From VRUE01 sp963729995 (lineage in GTDB: Bacteria > Actinomycetota > Thermoleophilia > Solirubrobacterales > 70-9): a DNA stretch of 64,000 bases. The position numbers and the translations under genes were made by a program. Position 1 is the stretch's first letter. Each line of letters opens with the position of its first letter. Of the stretch, positions 29,501 through 36,669 are shown piece after piece. The stretch is taken from assembly GCA_963729995.1 (NCBI GenBank), contig CAVSPF010000001.1:1-64000 (forward strand), written 5' to 3'. Below the pieces are notes generated by a model, which saw nothing but the letters and a program-made list of their open reading frames with translations, did not search any database and was not told the DNA's origin.

Positions 29501-30591
29501 TTCATCAGGCGGGGAACCGAAGCGACCGTGCCGATGCCGCCGGGGTTGGTCAGCGAGATGTTCGTCCCCTGGAAGTCATCGGGGGTGAGCTTGTTCTCCC
29601 GCGTTTTCCTGATCAGATCCTCGTAGTGGGAGTGAAAGGCGACGAAGTCGAGGCCGTCAGCGCCCTTGATCGCGGGGACCATGAGGCTGCGGGAGCCGTC
29701 CCTGCGCTCGACGTCCACCGCGATGCCGAGGTTGACCGGGCTGCCCTCGATCGCAAACGGCTTGCCGTCGCGCTCCTCGAAGGCACGGGTCATCACCGGC
29801 CACTCCTCTGTGGCCCGGACGATGGCCCAGGCGATCAGGTGGGTGAAGGAAACCTTCAGGCCGCGCTCCTTGAGCGCATCGTTGAGCACCTTGCGCTTGG
29901 CGTCCAGGGTGTCGACGGCGATCGTGCGGAAGGACGTCGCGGTTGGGACCTCGCGGCTCTCGTTCATCGCCTGCGCCAGCATCGCGGTCGGCCCGCGCAG
30001 CACCTTCGCCTCGCCGGCGGCCGTTGGAGCTGCGGCGGGTGCCGCGCCACCGCCATTGGCGGCCGCCAAGACATCCTCCTTCGTCACCTTCGCCCCAGGC
30101 CCGCTCCCGGCCACAGCTCTCAAATCAATGCCCCGCTCCACGGCTATCCGTCGCGCAACCGGCGTGGCCCGCACGCCATCGACCTGCGCCGCGGCGACCG
30201 CGGCGAGGCGGTCTGCCTGTGGCGCCTCTTCCACGGGTGGCGTGGAGGGTTGTCCCTCCGGCGGGTGAGCCGGAGGGCTGCCCTCCACGACAGGACCCGT
30301 GGTCGGGCCCATTGAACCCTCAACCGTCCCACCGCCGCCCTCGCCCGGCTCCATCTCTGCGAGGGGCGCCCCAACCGGCACCTCCTCGTCGACCTGCGCG
30401 ATCAGCTTGGTGATGACGCCATCGGCCGGCGCCGGCACCTCGGCGTCGACCTTGTCGGTGGAGACCTCGACGACCGTATCGCCCTCGTGGACGAAGTCGC
30501 CCTCGGCCACGTGCCACTCCAAGACGATCCCCTCGGTGACCGACTCGCCCATCTCGGGCATCTGGATCTGGACGGTCGCCGTTTGCGCCAT
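26560..30591 (-). CDS. kgd: Multifunctional 2-oxoglutarate decarboxylase/dehydrogenase (E2-E1 fusion) with intact lipoyl domain
   Basis: 1343 residues. It decarboxylates 2-oxoglutarate with ThDP and can pass the succinyl group to CoA. The N-terminal lipoyl domain (1-85) has VVEVSTDKVDAEVPAPADG with K47 as the lipoylation site. A peripheral-subunit-binding domain follows (TPVARRIAVERGIDLRAVAG, about 140-175). An E2 acyltransferase domain has TSTYDHRVIQGAESGAFLRR near residue 404, with Gln where E2 enzymes usually have Asp in HRxxDG. The E1 part (about 470-1343) has VFGMAHRGRLSVLAHNLGRS, IIQNNQVGFTTDP and YRRFGHNETDEPAYTQPL. Mycobacterial Kgd keeps the E2 and E1 parts but lacks the lipoyl module. 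It is divergent from the acyl-CoA reductase gene by 26 nt. Confidence 0.93.
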   Translation of the reverse strand: MAQTATVQIQMPEMGESVTEGIVLEWHVAEGDFVHEGDTVVEVSTDKVDAEVPAPADGVITKLIAQVDEEVPVGAPLAEMEPGEGGGGTVEGSMGPTTGPVVEGSPPAHPPEGQPSTPPVEEAPQADRLAAVAAAQVDGVRATPVARRIAVERGIDLRAVAGSGPGAKVTKEDVLAAANGGGAAPAAAPTAAGEAKVLRGPTAMLAQAMNESREVPTATSFRTIAVDTLDAKRKVLNDALKERGLKVSFTHLIAWAIVRATEEWPVMTRAFEERDGKPFAIEGSPVNLGIAVDVERRDGSRSLMVPAIKGADGLDFVAFHSHYEDLIRKTRENKLTPDDFQGTNISLTNPGGIGTVASVPRLMKGQSAIIAAGAIAYPPEWAHASSDRLRQLGVSKVMTLTSTYDHRVIQGAESGAFLRRVEQLLQGEDGFYEALAVDIGIDPAPLAAAHPASASAPPLGTTAPLAGPAQPDEELLEAVQAATSLLKGYRTHGHLAARLDPLGREPQGDPAIEPEKLNLTPEMMARIPASVLRIGVPGETLLDVLPRMRETYCGTIAYQFEHLSSHQQRTWLQEMVETGAHRQPLTEDEKRRLLRRLVDVFEFERFIEKAYLGQKIFTLEGLDAVVPMLDELVTLAHRAGASEVVFGMAHRGRLSVLAHNLGRSVESILAEFEGAKQIDAVKAVAAIPHGGTGDVKYHYGHQGVYESSEGEKIAVRLYPNPSHLEFVDPVVEGAARFVQSNFEGPKLIHDPKRAVPVLLHGDAAFPGQGVVAETLNLQSLRGYSTGGTVHIIQNNQVGFTTDPEDARSTPYAADMAKGFNVPIVHVNADDVEACSAAIRLAMAYRDRWERDIVIDVIGYRRFGHNETDEPAYTQPLIAEKIKAHPPVSEIYAEKLIDEGVVTGEDVAQAQQERHDEMSAALKDLRQKMELGEYEDPTVTTSATGELDRRASPPAETAVPVAKLRELNGRLLETPESFTVHRKLRKPLARRAEALEAGGIEFGHAEALAFASLLTEGVHIRLTGQDTERGTFSHRHLVLHDEKTGLSYCPMQNIESATAPFELYNSPLSEIACLGFEYGYSAATPNALVIWEAQFGDFANAGQVIIDSFIASGEAKWGQTSRLTLLLPHGYEGSGPEHSSARIERFLALGAEGNIRIANPSTAAQYFHLLRRQALIRKPRPLIVFTPKGLLRLGRAAASLQELTDGHFHFILDDPAAANRREKVERLVLCTGKVYFDMDASDRREAAENIAIARVELLYPFAKQQLSELIASYPNLKEIVWTQEEPRNMGGWKVMSRRLPDVVPEGVELGYVGRPTRASPGEGYSAAHVREQERIVLTAFTLGA

Positions 30592-30617
30592 TCGTCGATT
30601 GAGTGTATGAAACAGCG

Positions 30618-32609
30618 GTGAACTACTTCGTCACAGGGGCGACGGGATTCATCGGTCGCCACCTCGTGGAGCGGCTTCTGCAGCGTGAGGGGACGATCTA
30701 TGCGCTTGTCCGCGCCGGTTCCCGGGGCCGGCTGGAGGAGCTGCGGACCGGCTGGGGCGCGGACGGGGCGCGCGTCGTCCCGGTCGCGGGCGACCTCTCC
30801 CAACCGGCGCTCGGGGTCTCCGAGGAGGACCTCGTCACGCTGCGCGGGGACATCGACCACTTCTTCCATCTGGCCGCGATCTATGACATGGCCGCCTCCG
30901 CCGAGGCCCAGGAGATCGCCAACGTCGAGGGAACCCGTCACGCGGTGGAGCTTGCCGAGGCGATCAAGGCGGGCTGCTTTCACCAGATCAGCTCGATCGC
31001 CGCCGCGGGGCTCTACCGGGGCAGGTGGCGCGAGGACATGTTCGAGGAGGCCGAAGACCTCGACACGCATCCCTACTTCCGCACCAAGCACGAGTCCGAG
31101 CGCGTGGTGCGCGAGGAGTGCAGCCGCCCCTGGCGCGTGTACCGGCCGGGCATCGTCGTCGGCGATTCGCGGACCGGCGAGATCGACAAGATCGACGGTC
31201 CCTACTACTTCTTCAAGCTGCTGCAGCGGGCTCGGCGGCTGCTGCCGCAGTGGCTGCCGACCGTGGGAATCAAGGGGGGCGAGATCAACATCGTCCCGGT
31301 CGATTTCGTCGCCGCCGCGATCGACCACATCGCGCATCAGCCGGGCCTTGACGGGCAGGCCTTCCACCTCACCGATCCCAACCCGAAGCAGGCCGGCCAG
31401 GCCATCGACCTGTTCGCGCGGGCCGCGGATGCGCCGCAGGCGGCTCTGCACCTCGATTCCGACCTGACCGAACCGGCGACGACGCTGGTCCGCACCGGGC
31501 TGAAGCTGTTCCCGCCCGCGAAGCGGCTGGCCAACGCGGCGCTGAACGAGTTGGGGATCCCACCCGGAGTCCTCAACTACGTCAACTACCCGACCAGCTT
31601 CGACTCGACCAGCACCCAGGCGGTGCTGGAGGGCTCCGGGATTGCGGTGCCGCCGCTGGAGACATACGCCGATCGCATCTGGGACTACTGGGAGCGCAAC
31701 CTCGATCCAGACCTGTTCAAGGATCGCTCGCTCGCGGCGGCGGTGCGCGGGAAGGTGGTGCTGATCACCGGCGCGTCCTCCGGGATCGGTCGCGCCACCG
31801 CGGTCAAGGTCGCCGACGCCGGGGCAACGGTGCTCCTGGTGGCGCGCTCGGTGGAGAAGCTGGAGGAAACGAAGGAGGAGATCGAAGCTGCGGGTGGCGT
31901 CGCCCATATCCACCGCTGCGACATGGCCGACGTGGACGACGTCGCGCGAATGGCGGAGGAGGTTCTCGCCTATCACGGTCAGGTCGACATCCTCGTCAAC
32001 AACGCCGGGCGCTCGATCCGGCGCTCGGTCGGGCTGTCCTACGACCGCTTCCACGACTATGAGCGGACGATGCGCGTCAACTACTTCGGTGCGGTGCGGC
32101 TGATCTTGGCGCTGCTGCCCTCGATGCGGGCGCTCAAGTCGGGCCACATCATCAACGTCAGCACGATCGGGACGCAGACCAATCCCCCGCGCTTCTCCGC
32201 ATACGTCGCCTCCAAGGCGGCTCTGGACGCGTTTGGCCGGGTGATCGCCTCCGAGGTGATCGACGACGGCGTCCACATCACCACGATCCACATGCCCCTC
32301 GTTCGGACGCCGATGATCGCGCCGACCCGGATGTACGACATGTTCCCGGCAATCGCGCCCGAGGAGGCGGCGGAGATGATCACCGGGGCGATCGTCCACA
32401 GGCCGAAGAAGGTTGCGACGCGGATGGGGACCTTCGGCGAGTTGATGTATGCCGTCAACCCCAAGGCCAGCGACAAGATCCTCAACGCCGCCTACAGGCT
32501 GTTCCCCGAGTCGCAGGCGGCGAAGGGGAAGACGGAGGAGGCGCCGGACAAGGCCCCGACCGCCGAGGCTGTCGCCTTCGCCCACCTGATGAAAGGTGTG
32601 CACTGGTAG
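30618..32609 (+). CDS. Two-domain fatty acyl-CoA reductase (alcohol-forming type)
   Basis: 663 residues. The N-terminal thioester-reductase-like SDR has YFVTGATGFIGRHLVERLLQ and YFRTKHESERVV (YxxxK near 153). The C-terminal classical SDR starts LITGASSGIGRATAVKVADA at about 381, with NNAGRSI and SAYVASKAALDAFGR (Tyr near 528). This pair of domains is that of long fatty acyl-CoA reductases that convert acyl-CoA to aldehyde and then to alcohol, as in wax-ester makers. GTG 30618 is preferred because it directly precedes the NYFVTGATG start; GTG 30603 is in frame upstream. The next gene, an alkyl-DHAP synthase homologue, would use fatty alcohol. Confidence 0.85.
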   Translation: MNYFVTGATGFIGRHLVERLLQREGTIYALVRAGSRGRLEELRTGWGADGARVVPVAGDLSQPALGVSEEDLVTLRGDIDHFFHLAAIYDMAASAEAQEIANVEGTRHAVELAEAIKAGCFHQISSIAAAGLYRGRWREDMFEEAEDLDTHPYFRTKHESERVVREECSRPWRVYRPGIVVGDSRTGEIDKIDGPYYFFKLLQRARRLLPQWLPTVGIKGGEINIVPVDFVAAAIDHIAHQPGLDGQAFHLTDPNPKQAGQAIDLFARAADAPQAALHLDSDLTEPATTLVRTGLKLFPPAKRLANAALNELGIPPGVLNYVNYPTSFDSTSTQAVLEGSGIAVPPLETYADRIWDYWERNLDPDLFKDRSLAAAVRGKVVLITGASSGIGRATAVKVADAGATVLLVARSVEKLEETKEEIEAAGGVAHIHRCDMADVDDVARMAEEVLAYHGQVDILVNNAGRSIRRSVGLSYDRFHDYERTMRVNYFGAVRLILALLPSMRALKSGHIINVSTIGTQTNPPRFSAYVASKAALDAFGRVIASEVIDDGVHITTIHMPLVRTPMIAPTRMYDMFPAIAPEEAAEMITGAIVHRPKKVATRMGTFGELMYAVNPKASDKILNAAYRLFPESQAAKGKTEEAPDKAPTAEAVAFAHLMKGVHW

Positions 32610-32624
32610 CGACGGACGGGTGCT

Positions 32625-32740
32625 CGTGGGGGCGGGGCGGGGGTTCCGCTTAACTTTTTCGCCACCGGGCCGGGGCCGTCTCTCGTCGAGCGGTGGGTGC
32701 GAAAAAGTACAAGACGCTCCACCCCCGCCCCGCCCCCACG
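32625..32740. repeat. 116-bp imperfect palindrome with 20-bp perfect outer arms
   Basis: CGTGGGGGCGGGGCGGGGGT (32625-32644) is the exact reverse complement of 32721-32740. An inner pair, ACTTTTTCGC (32653-32662) and GCGAAAAAGT (32699-32708), is also perfect. The structure starts 16 nt after the acyl-CoA reductase stop. It may terminate that transcript or be a mobile palindromic repeat. No gene lies inside. Confidence 0.7.
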
Positions 32741-32812
32741 ACTGCTTCGAGCGCCGCTGGGCGTTCGCTCGTCGGAGAGATGCGCCGCTGAGGTCTGCGA
32801 TTCTTCGCGCCG

Positions 32813-34414
32813 ATGGCTGAGCGGCGGCTTAAGCATTGGGGGTGGGGATACGAGGACCAGGCGCCTTCGAAGGTTGAGCTGGAGCAGGCCGCGGCGGGAA
32901 TCCGGGAGCGGTTGGGGTTTGGGGGGGAGCCGGAGGACCCGGTTCCTCTCGAGGAAGTCCAGCTCCGGCCATCCCGGTTGAAGGCCCCGGACGCGCTCGG
33001 GGACCTGTTCACGGATGAGCGCTACGAGCGGGTGAGCCATGCGTTGGGGAAGGCCTACCGGGACGTGGTGCGGGGCTTCCGGGGGGACTTCGAGAACCCA
33101 CCCGACCTGGTGGCCTACCCACGGGACGAGTCCGAGATCGAGGTGGTGCTGAGCTGGTGCGAGGCGGAGGGGGCCGCCGTCGTGCCGTTCGGCGGCGGGA
33201 CCAGCGTCGTGGGCGGTGTCGAGCCGCGGCTGGGCGAGCGCTCCGTCGTCTCCCTCGATCTGCGCCGGCTGGACCGTGTTCTCGAGGTCGACGCGGAATC
33301 GATGGCGGCGCGGATCCAGGCGGGCGCGACCGGCCCGCATCTGGAGGAGCAGCTCCGTGTGCAGGGACTTACGCTGCGGCACTTTCCGCAGTCCTTCGAG
33401 TTTTCGACCCTGGGTGGATGGATCGCGACCAGGGCCGGCGGTCATTTCGCGACCCTCTATACGCATATCGACGATCTGGTCGAGTCGGTGCGTGCCATCA
33501 CCCCGCGTGGCGCCTGGGAGAGCCGGCGCCTGCCCGGATCGGGAGCGGGGCCCTCGCCGGACCGTGCGCTGATTGGCTCGGAGGGCATCCTCGGCGTGAT
33601 TGCCGAGGCCTGGGTACGGGTCCGGCCGCGACCCGGATTCAAGGTTTCCTGCGGCGTCGGGTTCGACGACTTCCTCGCGGCCGCGAACGCCGTTCGCGAG
33701 ATCTCCCAGTCGGGCCTGTACCCGTCCAACTGCCGCCTGCTCGACGCGTTGGAGGCGGGCACGACGGGGGCTGGGAATGGCGAGAGGAGCCTGCTCGTGC
33801 TGGGGTTCGAGTCGGCCCACCATCCGGTTGACGGGCCGATGGAGCTGGCGCTGGCGATCGCTCGCGAGCACGGTGGCGAGGCCGGGGAGATACGCGGTGG
33901 CGGCGGGGGCTCCGACGCGGTCGGCGCCTGGCGCGGCGCCTTTCTCTTCGCCCCCTACCTGCGCGACACGTTCGTCGCCTGCGGCGTCCTGTCGGACACC
34001 TTCGAGACGGCCATCACCTGGGACCGTTTCGAGGACTTCCACGCGGTCACGATGGAGGCGGTCCGGAGGAGGGCCGCCGAGGTCTGCGGGGCGCGCGCCG
34101 ACGGGCCCGGCGCGCCACGGGTGACCTGTCGCTTCACGCATGTCTACCCCGACGGTCCCGCCCCCTACTTCACGGTGATGGCGCCCGCCGTGCGGGGCGG
34201 CGAGGTCGAGCAGTGGGACGAGATCAAGGCGGCGGCATCCGAGGCGGTGATCGAAGGCGGCGGCACGATCACCCACCACCACGCGGTCGGCCGCGACCAC
34301 CGGCCCTGGTACGACCGCCAGCGCCCCGCCCCCTTCGCGGCGGCGCTTCGCGCCGCGAAGGCCGAGCTGGACCCCGCCGGCCTGCTGAACCCCGGTGTGC
34401 TGATCGACCCCTAG
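32813..34414 (+). CDS. agpS: Alkyldihydroxyacetonephosphate synthase-like FAD-linked oxidase
   Basis: 533 residues, close in pattern to mycobacterial AgpS. The family swaps the acyl chain of acyl-DHAP for a fatty alcohol to form the ether bond. The FAD domain has VVPFGGGTSVVGGVEPRLGE, HFPQSFEFSTLGGWIATRAG and SEGILGVIAEAWVRVRPRP. The C-terminal part has FLFAPYLRDTFVACGVLSDT and THHHAVGRDHRPWYDR, with the His cluster used in catalysis. It ends LDPAGLLNPGVLIDP. It lies 200 nt after an acyl-CoA reductase that would supply fatty alcohol. Whether the substrate is truly acyl-DHAP is inferred; glycolate-oxidase-like activity is the alternative. Confidence 0.8.
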   Translation: MAERRLKHWGWGYEDQAPSKVELEQAAAGIRERLGFGGEPEDPVPLEEVQLRPSRLKAPDALGDLFTDERYERVSHALGKAYRDVVRGFRGDFENPPDLVAYPRDESEIEVVLSWCEAEGAAVVPFGGGTSVVGGVEPRLGERSVVSLDLRRLDRVLEVDAESMAARIQAGATGPHLEEQLRVQGLTLRHFPQSFEFSTLGGWIATRAGGHFATLYTHIDDLVESVRAITPRGAWESRRLPGSGAGPSPDRALIGSEGILGVIAEAWVRVRPRPGFKVSCGVGFDDFLAAANAVREISQSGLYPSNCRLLDALEAGTTGAGNGERSLLVLGFESAHHPVDGPMELALAIAREHGGEAGEIRGGGGGSDAVGAWRGAFLFAPYLRDTFVACGVLSDTFETAITWDRFEDFHAVTMEAVRRRAAEVCGARADGPGAPRVTCRFTHVYPDGPAPYFTVMAPAVRGGEVEQWDEIKAAASEAVIEGGGTITHHHAVGRDHRPWYDRQRPAPFAAALRAAKAELDPAGLLNPGVLIDP

Positions 34415-34501
34415 GCTCGGTAGCGTGGGCAGCGCTACCCTGTCGCGATTGGATCTCCCTGGCCGGGCGGGTCTCTCGTGTCGCCTGCCGGGCTCATCAG
34501 G

Positions 34502-35458
34502 ATGGAAACCATCACTTCGGAACAGCCGACGGTCCCGGCCGCTGCCGGGCAGGCCGATGCCTCGGCTGAGCCGGTGGTGCCGCAGCGCTCGCCGCTGCGG
34601 GCGGCGATCAAGACCGGGCGGCCGCAGGAGTGGATCAAGAACTTCTTCGTCTTCGCCGGGCTGCTGTTCTCAGGCAAGTTCAACCAGCCCCACGATGTGC
34701 TGGAGGCGACCCTCACCTTCGTCTCCTTCTGCCTGATCTCCAGCGCTGGCTACTACGTCAACGACCTGATCGACGTCGAGCTCGACCGCAGGCACCCGAA
34801 GAAGCGCTTCCGGCCGCTGGCGGCGGGTGAGCTGCCGGAGAGTGCCGCGCTGACGATCGCGCCTCTCCTGGCAGCGCCGGCGATCGGCCTCGCCTTCGCC
34901 GCCGTCAACTGGCAGGTCGGGGTGATGGTGGCCGGCTACGGTCTCGCCCAGCTCGCCTACAGCCTCGGCCTCAAGCAGATGGTGATCATCGATGTGATGA
35001 CCCTGTCGGCCCTCTTCATCCTGCGGGTCGCCGCCGGCGCCACCGCCGTCGAAGCCCACGCCTCGGAGTGGCTGATCCTCTGCACGGGCATGATCGCCGC
35101 CTTCCTCGGCTTCACCAAGCGCCGCCAGGAGGCCGTCTCCGAGCTGCACCAGGGCGCCAGCAGTCGCCCCGTCCTCGAGCATTACTCGCTGCCCTTCCTC
35201 GACCAGATGGTGTCCCTGGTCACCACCGGCACCGTGATCAGCTACGCGATCTACGCCGTCAACTCGCCGCTCATCGGCAACAGGATGATGTGGACGATCC
35301 CCCCGGTCGTCTACGGCATCTTCCGTTACCTCTACCTGATCTACGACCGCTCCGACGACCGCTCCATCGCTGCGATGGTCTCCGAGGACAGGGGCATGCT
35401 CGCCGCCGGCGCCACCTTCGTCCTCATCGCCTTCCTCCTGCTCTACGTCTTCAGGTGA
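34502..35458 (+). CDS. Decaprenyl-phosphate phosphoribosyltransferase-like UbiA-family prenyltransferase
   Basis: 318 residues, 8-9 membrane segments. UbiA family with the first Asp motif YYVNDLIDVELDRRHPKKRF (N87, D88, D91, D95) and the second region KQMVIIDVMTLSALFILRVA. Flanking segments RPQEWIKNFFVFAGLLFSG and LGFTKRRQEAVSELH match Rv3806c-type 5-phosphoribosyl-1-pyrophosphate:decaprenyl-phosphate transferases, which start synthesis of decaprenyl-phosphoryl arabinose/ribose donors. ATG 34502 is chosen over GTG 34478. No arabinan genes are nearby, so the product may be used for another wall polymer. Confidence 0.85.
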   Translation: METITSEQPTVPAAAGQADASAEPVVPQRSPLRAAIKTGRPQEWIKNFFVFAGLLFSGKFNQPHDVLEATLTFVSFCLISSAGYYVNDLIDVELDRRHPKKRFRPLAAGELPESAALTIAPLLAAPAIGLAFAAVNWQVGVMVAGYGLAQLAYSLGLKQMVIIDVMTLSALFILRVAAGATAVEAHASEWLILCTGMIAAFLGFTKRRQEAVSELHQGASSRPVLEHYSLPFLDQMVSLVTTGTVISYAIYAVNSPLIGNRMMWTIPPVVYGIFRYLYLIYDRSDDRSIAAMVSEDRGMLAAGATFVLIAFLLLYVFR

Positions 35459-35498
35459 GGTTGAGGCGCCCGCTGCCCGGCGCCTCGCAGGAAGGCTG

Positions 35499-35924
35499 CT
35501 AGACGCCCATCTCGGGGGTCGGGTGCTGGCCCTCCGTCAGGTAGAAGCGGGCGCGCCCGAGCTCCTCGCCGTTGACCTGGACCACGGCGGCGTGGGGGCC
35601 CGGCGTGGAGAAGGTGACACTGGTCCCGATCGACATCACGAGGCGCTGCTCCTGCCCCGCGGGCATGCCGGGCGGGCGGCCGGTCTCGAACTCCGCCGAA
35701 AGGCCCTCCCCCAGCTCGATTCCATCCGGGTCGTGGATGCTCACGACGAGGTCGTGTCGCGTGTTCGTCTCATCCCAGGCAACGTCGATTCCGAGCGCGA
35801 TGTGGAAGCCCCATTCATGGGGCAGCTCCGGAAGGCGCAGGACGTTCCAACCGCCGCCGGTCATGTAGAGCTTGCCGTTGACGGCCTCGCTGTGGTCGGC
35901 GAGCAGGAGGAACCCGATCTGCAT
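35499..35924 (-). CDS. DUF6941-like hypothetical protein
   Basis: 141 residues, starting MQIGFLLLADHSEAVNGKLY, then MTGGGWNVLRLPELPHEWGF and a beta-rich body ending VQVNGEELGRARFYLTEG. The opening (ADHAEAVNGKLYxxGGGW) is that of a small family found across Actinobacteria. It is predicted to be a cytoplasmic beta-sandwich of unknown role. ATG 35924 lies 7 nt after TATCCT, so it is probably leaderless. Confidence 0.7.
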   Translation of the reverse strand: MQIGFLLLADHSEAVNGKLYMTGGGWNVLRLPELPHEWGFHIALGIDVAWDETNTRHDLVVSIHDPDGIELGEGLSAEFETGRPPGMPAGQEQRLVMSIGTSVTFSTPGPHAAVVQVNGEELGRARFYLTEGQHPTPEMGV

Positions 35925-35968
35925 CGGGCTGAGGATACGGTCACAGCGCCCCCGGGCGGCGGTCGGTC

Positions 35969-36286
35969 TCAGTCGGGCTGGACCGGCAGGTCCGAGACCA
36001 GCTCGAGCTTGCCGTTGCGCTGGAACTGGACGTCGATCGTCTCGTTCTTGCGATAGGTGCCGAACAGCCCCAGGTACATCGCAAGCCAGCGGCCGGCTCC
36101 GACCTTCTCCTTGACGATCTGGCGAGTGAAGACGACCTCTCCGGCGCGCAACTCGTAATCGACGCCCTCGACCTGTTCGACGCCGTTGACGAAGACCGTG
36201 TAGGGAGCTTCGGCGCCTGCCGGCAGCTTCGCGCGGCGCCCAGCCGCGTAGCTCCCCTTTGGGATCTCGGTCTCGCCGTCGCTCAT
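35969..36286 (-). CDS. Hypothetical protein
   Basis: 105 residues, beta-rich: APYTVFVNGVEQVEGVDYEL, RAGEVVFTRQIVKEKVGAGR, WLAMYLGLFGTYRKNETIDV. It resembles small proteins with a short beta domain and no signal peptide. The family is not recognised. Its ATG overlaps the end of the gene upstream (36283-36286, ATGA), so the pair is co-translated. Confidence 0.65.
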   Translation of the reverse strand: MSDGETEIPKGSYAAGRRAKLPAGAEAPYTVFVNGVEQVEGVDYELRAGEVVFTRQIVKEKVGAGRWLAMYLGLFGTYRKNETIDVQFQRNGKLELVSDLPVQPD

Positions 36287-36633
36287 TGCGCTTGCTCCAG
36301 GGTCTCGCGAACCAGGTCGAACGGCGTGTCGTAATCGGTCGGGTCGAGCTCCTCCCGCCTCACGGCGCCGCGGAACGGAACGAAGGTCCCGTCGCCGCGC
36401 ACGTCGATCCCGGCTCTCGGCCTGTGCAGCAGCGCCCTCCCCGACAGCTGCAGCCGAGCGTGAACCTGGTCCGCCGGCGTGAAGTCGCGCAGCATCGACG
36501 CCTCCCCCATTGGCCCCCCCGCCCGGATCTCCAGCGCCCGCCGTCTCATCTCGGCGATTGCCTCCCCCAGGTCGTCAAATCCCTCATGCTCCACATCGGC
36601 TCCATGCCTCACAGTCAGCTTCCAAGCGGCCAC
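36283..36633 (-). CDS. Hypothetical protein, partner of the downstream gene
   Basis: 116 residues, starting GTG 36633 (MAAWKLTVRHGADVEHEGFD), 7 nt after TACGCT, so it is leaderless. The body has DLGEAIAEMRRRALEIRAG and DQVHARLQLSGRALLHRPRA, then VPFRGAVRREELDP. No motif points to a function. The four-base overlap with the next gene and the shared short length suggest a two-gene unit of lineage-specific proteins. Confidence 0.65.
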   Translation of the reverse strand: MAAWKLTVRHGADVEHEGFDDLGEAIAEMRRRALEIRAGGPMGEASMLRDFTPADQVHARLQLSGRALLHRPRAGIDVRGDGTFVPFRGAVRREELDPTDYDTPFDLVRETLEQAQ

Positions 36634-36669
36634 GGCGGGCAGCGTACGCGACAGCGGGGAAGCTGGACG

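Noticed and set aside
32492..34300. Long open frame on the minus strand opposite the AgpS-like gene
   Set aside because: It is a by-product of high-GC codon bias. The plus-strand frame has a full family match and the minus frame has none.
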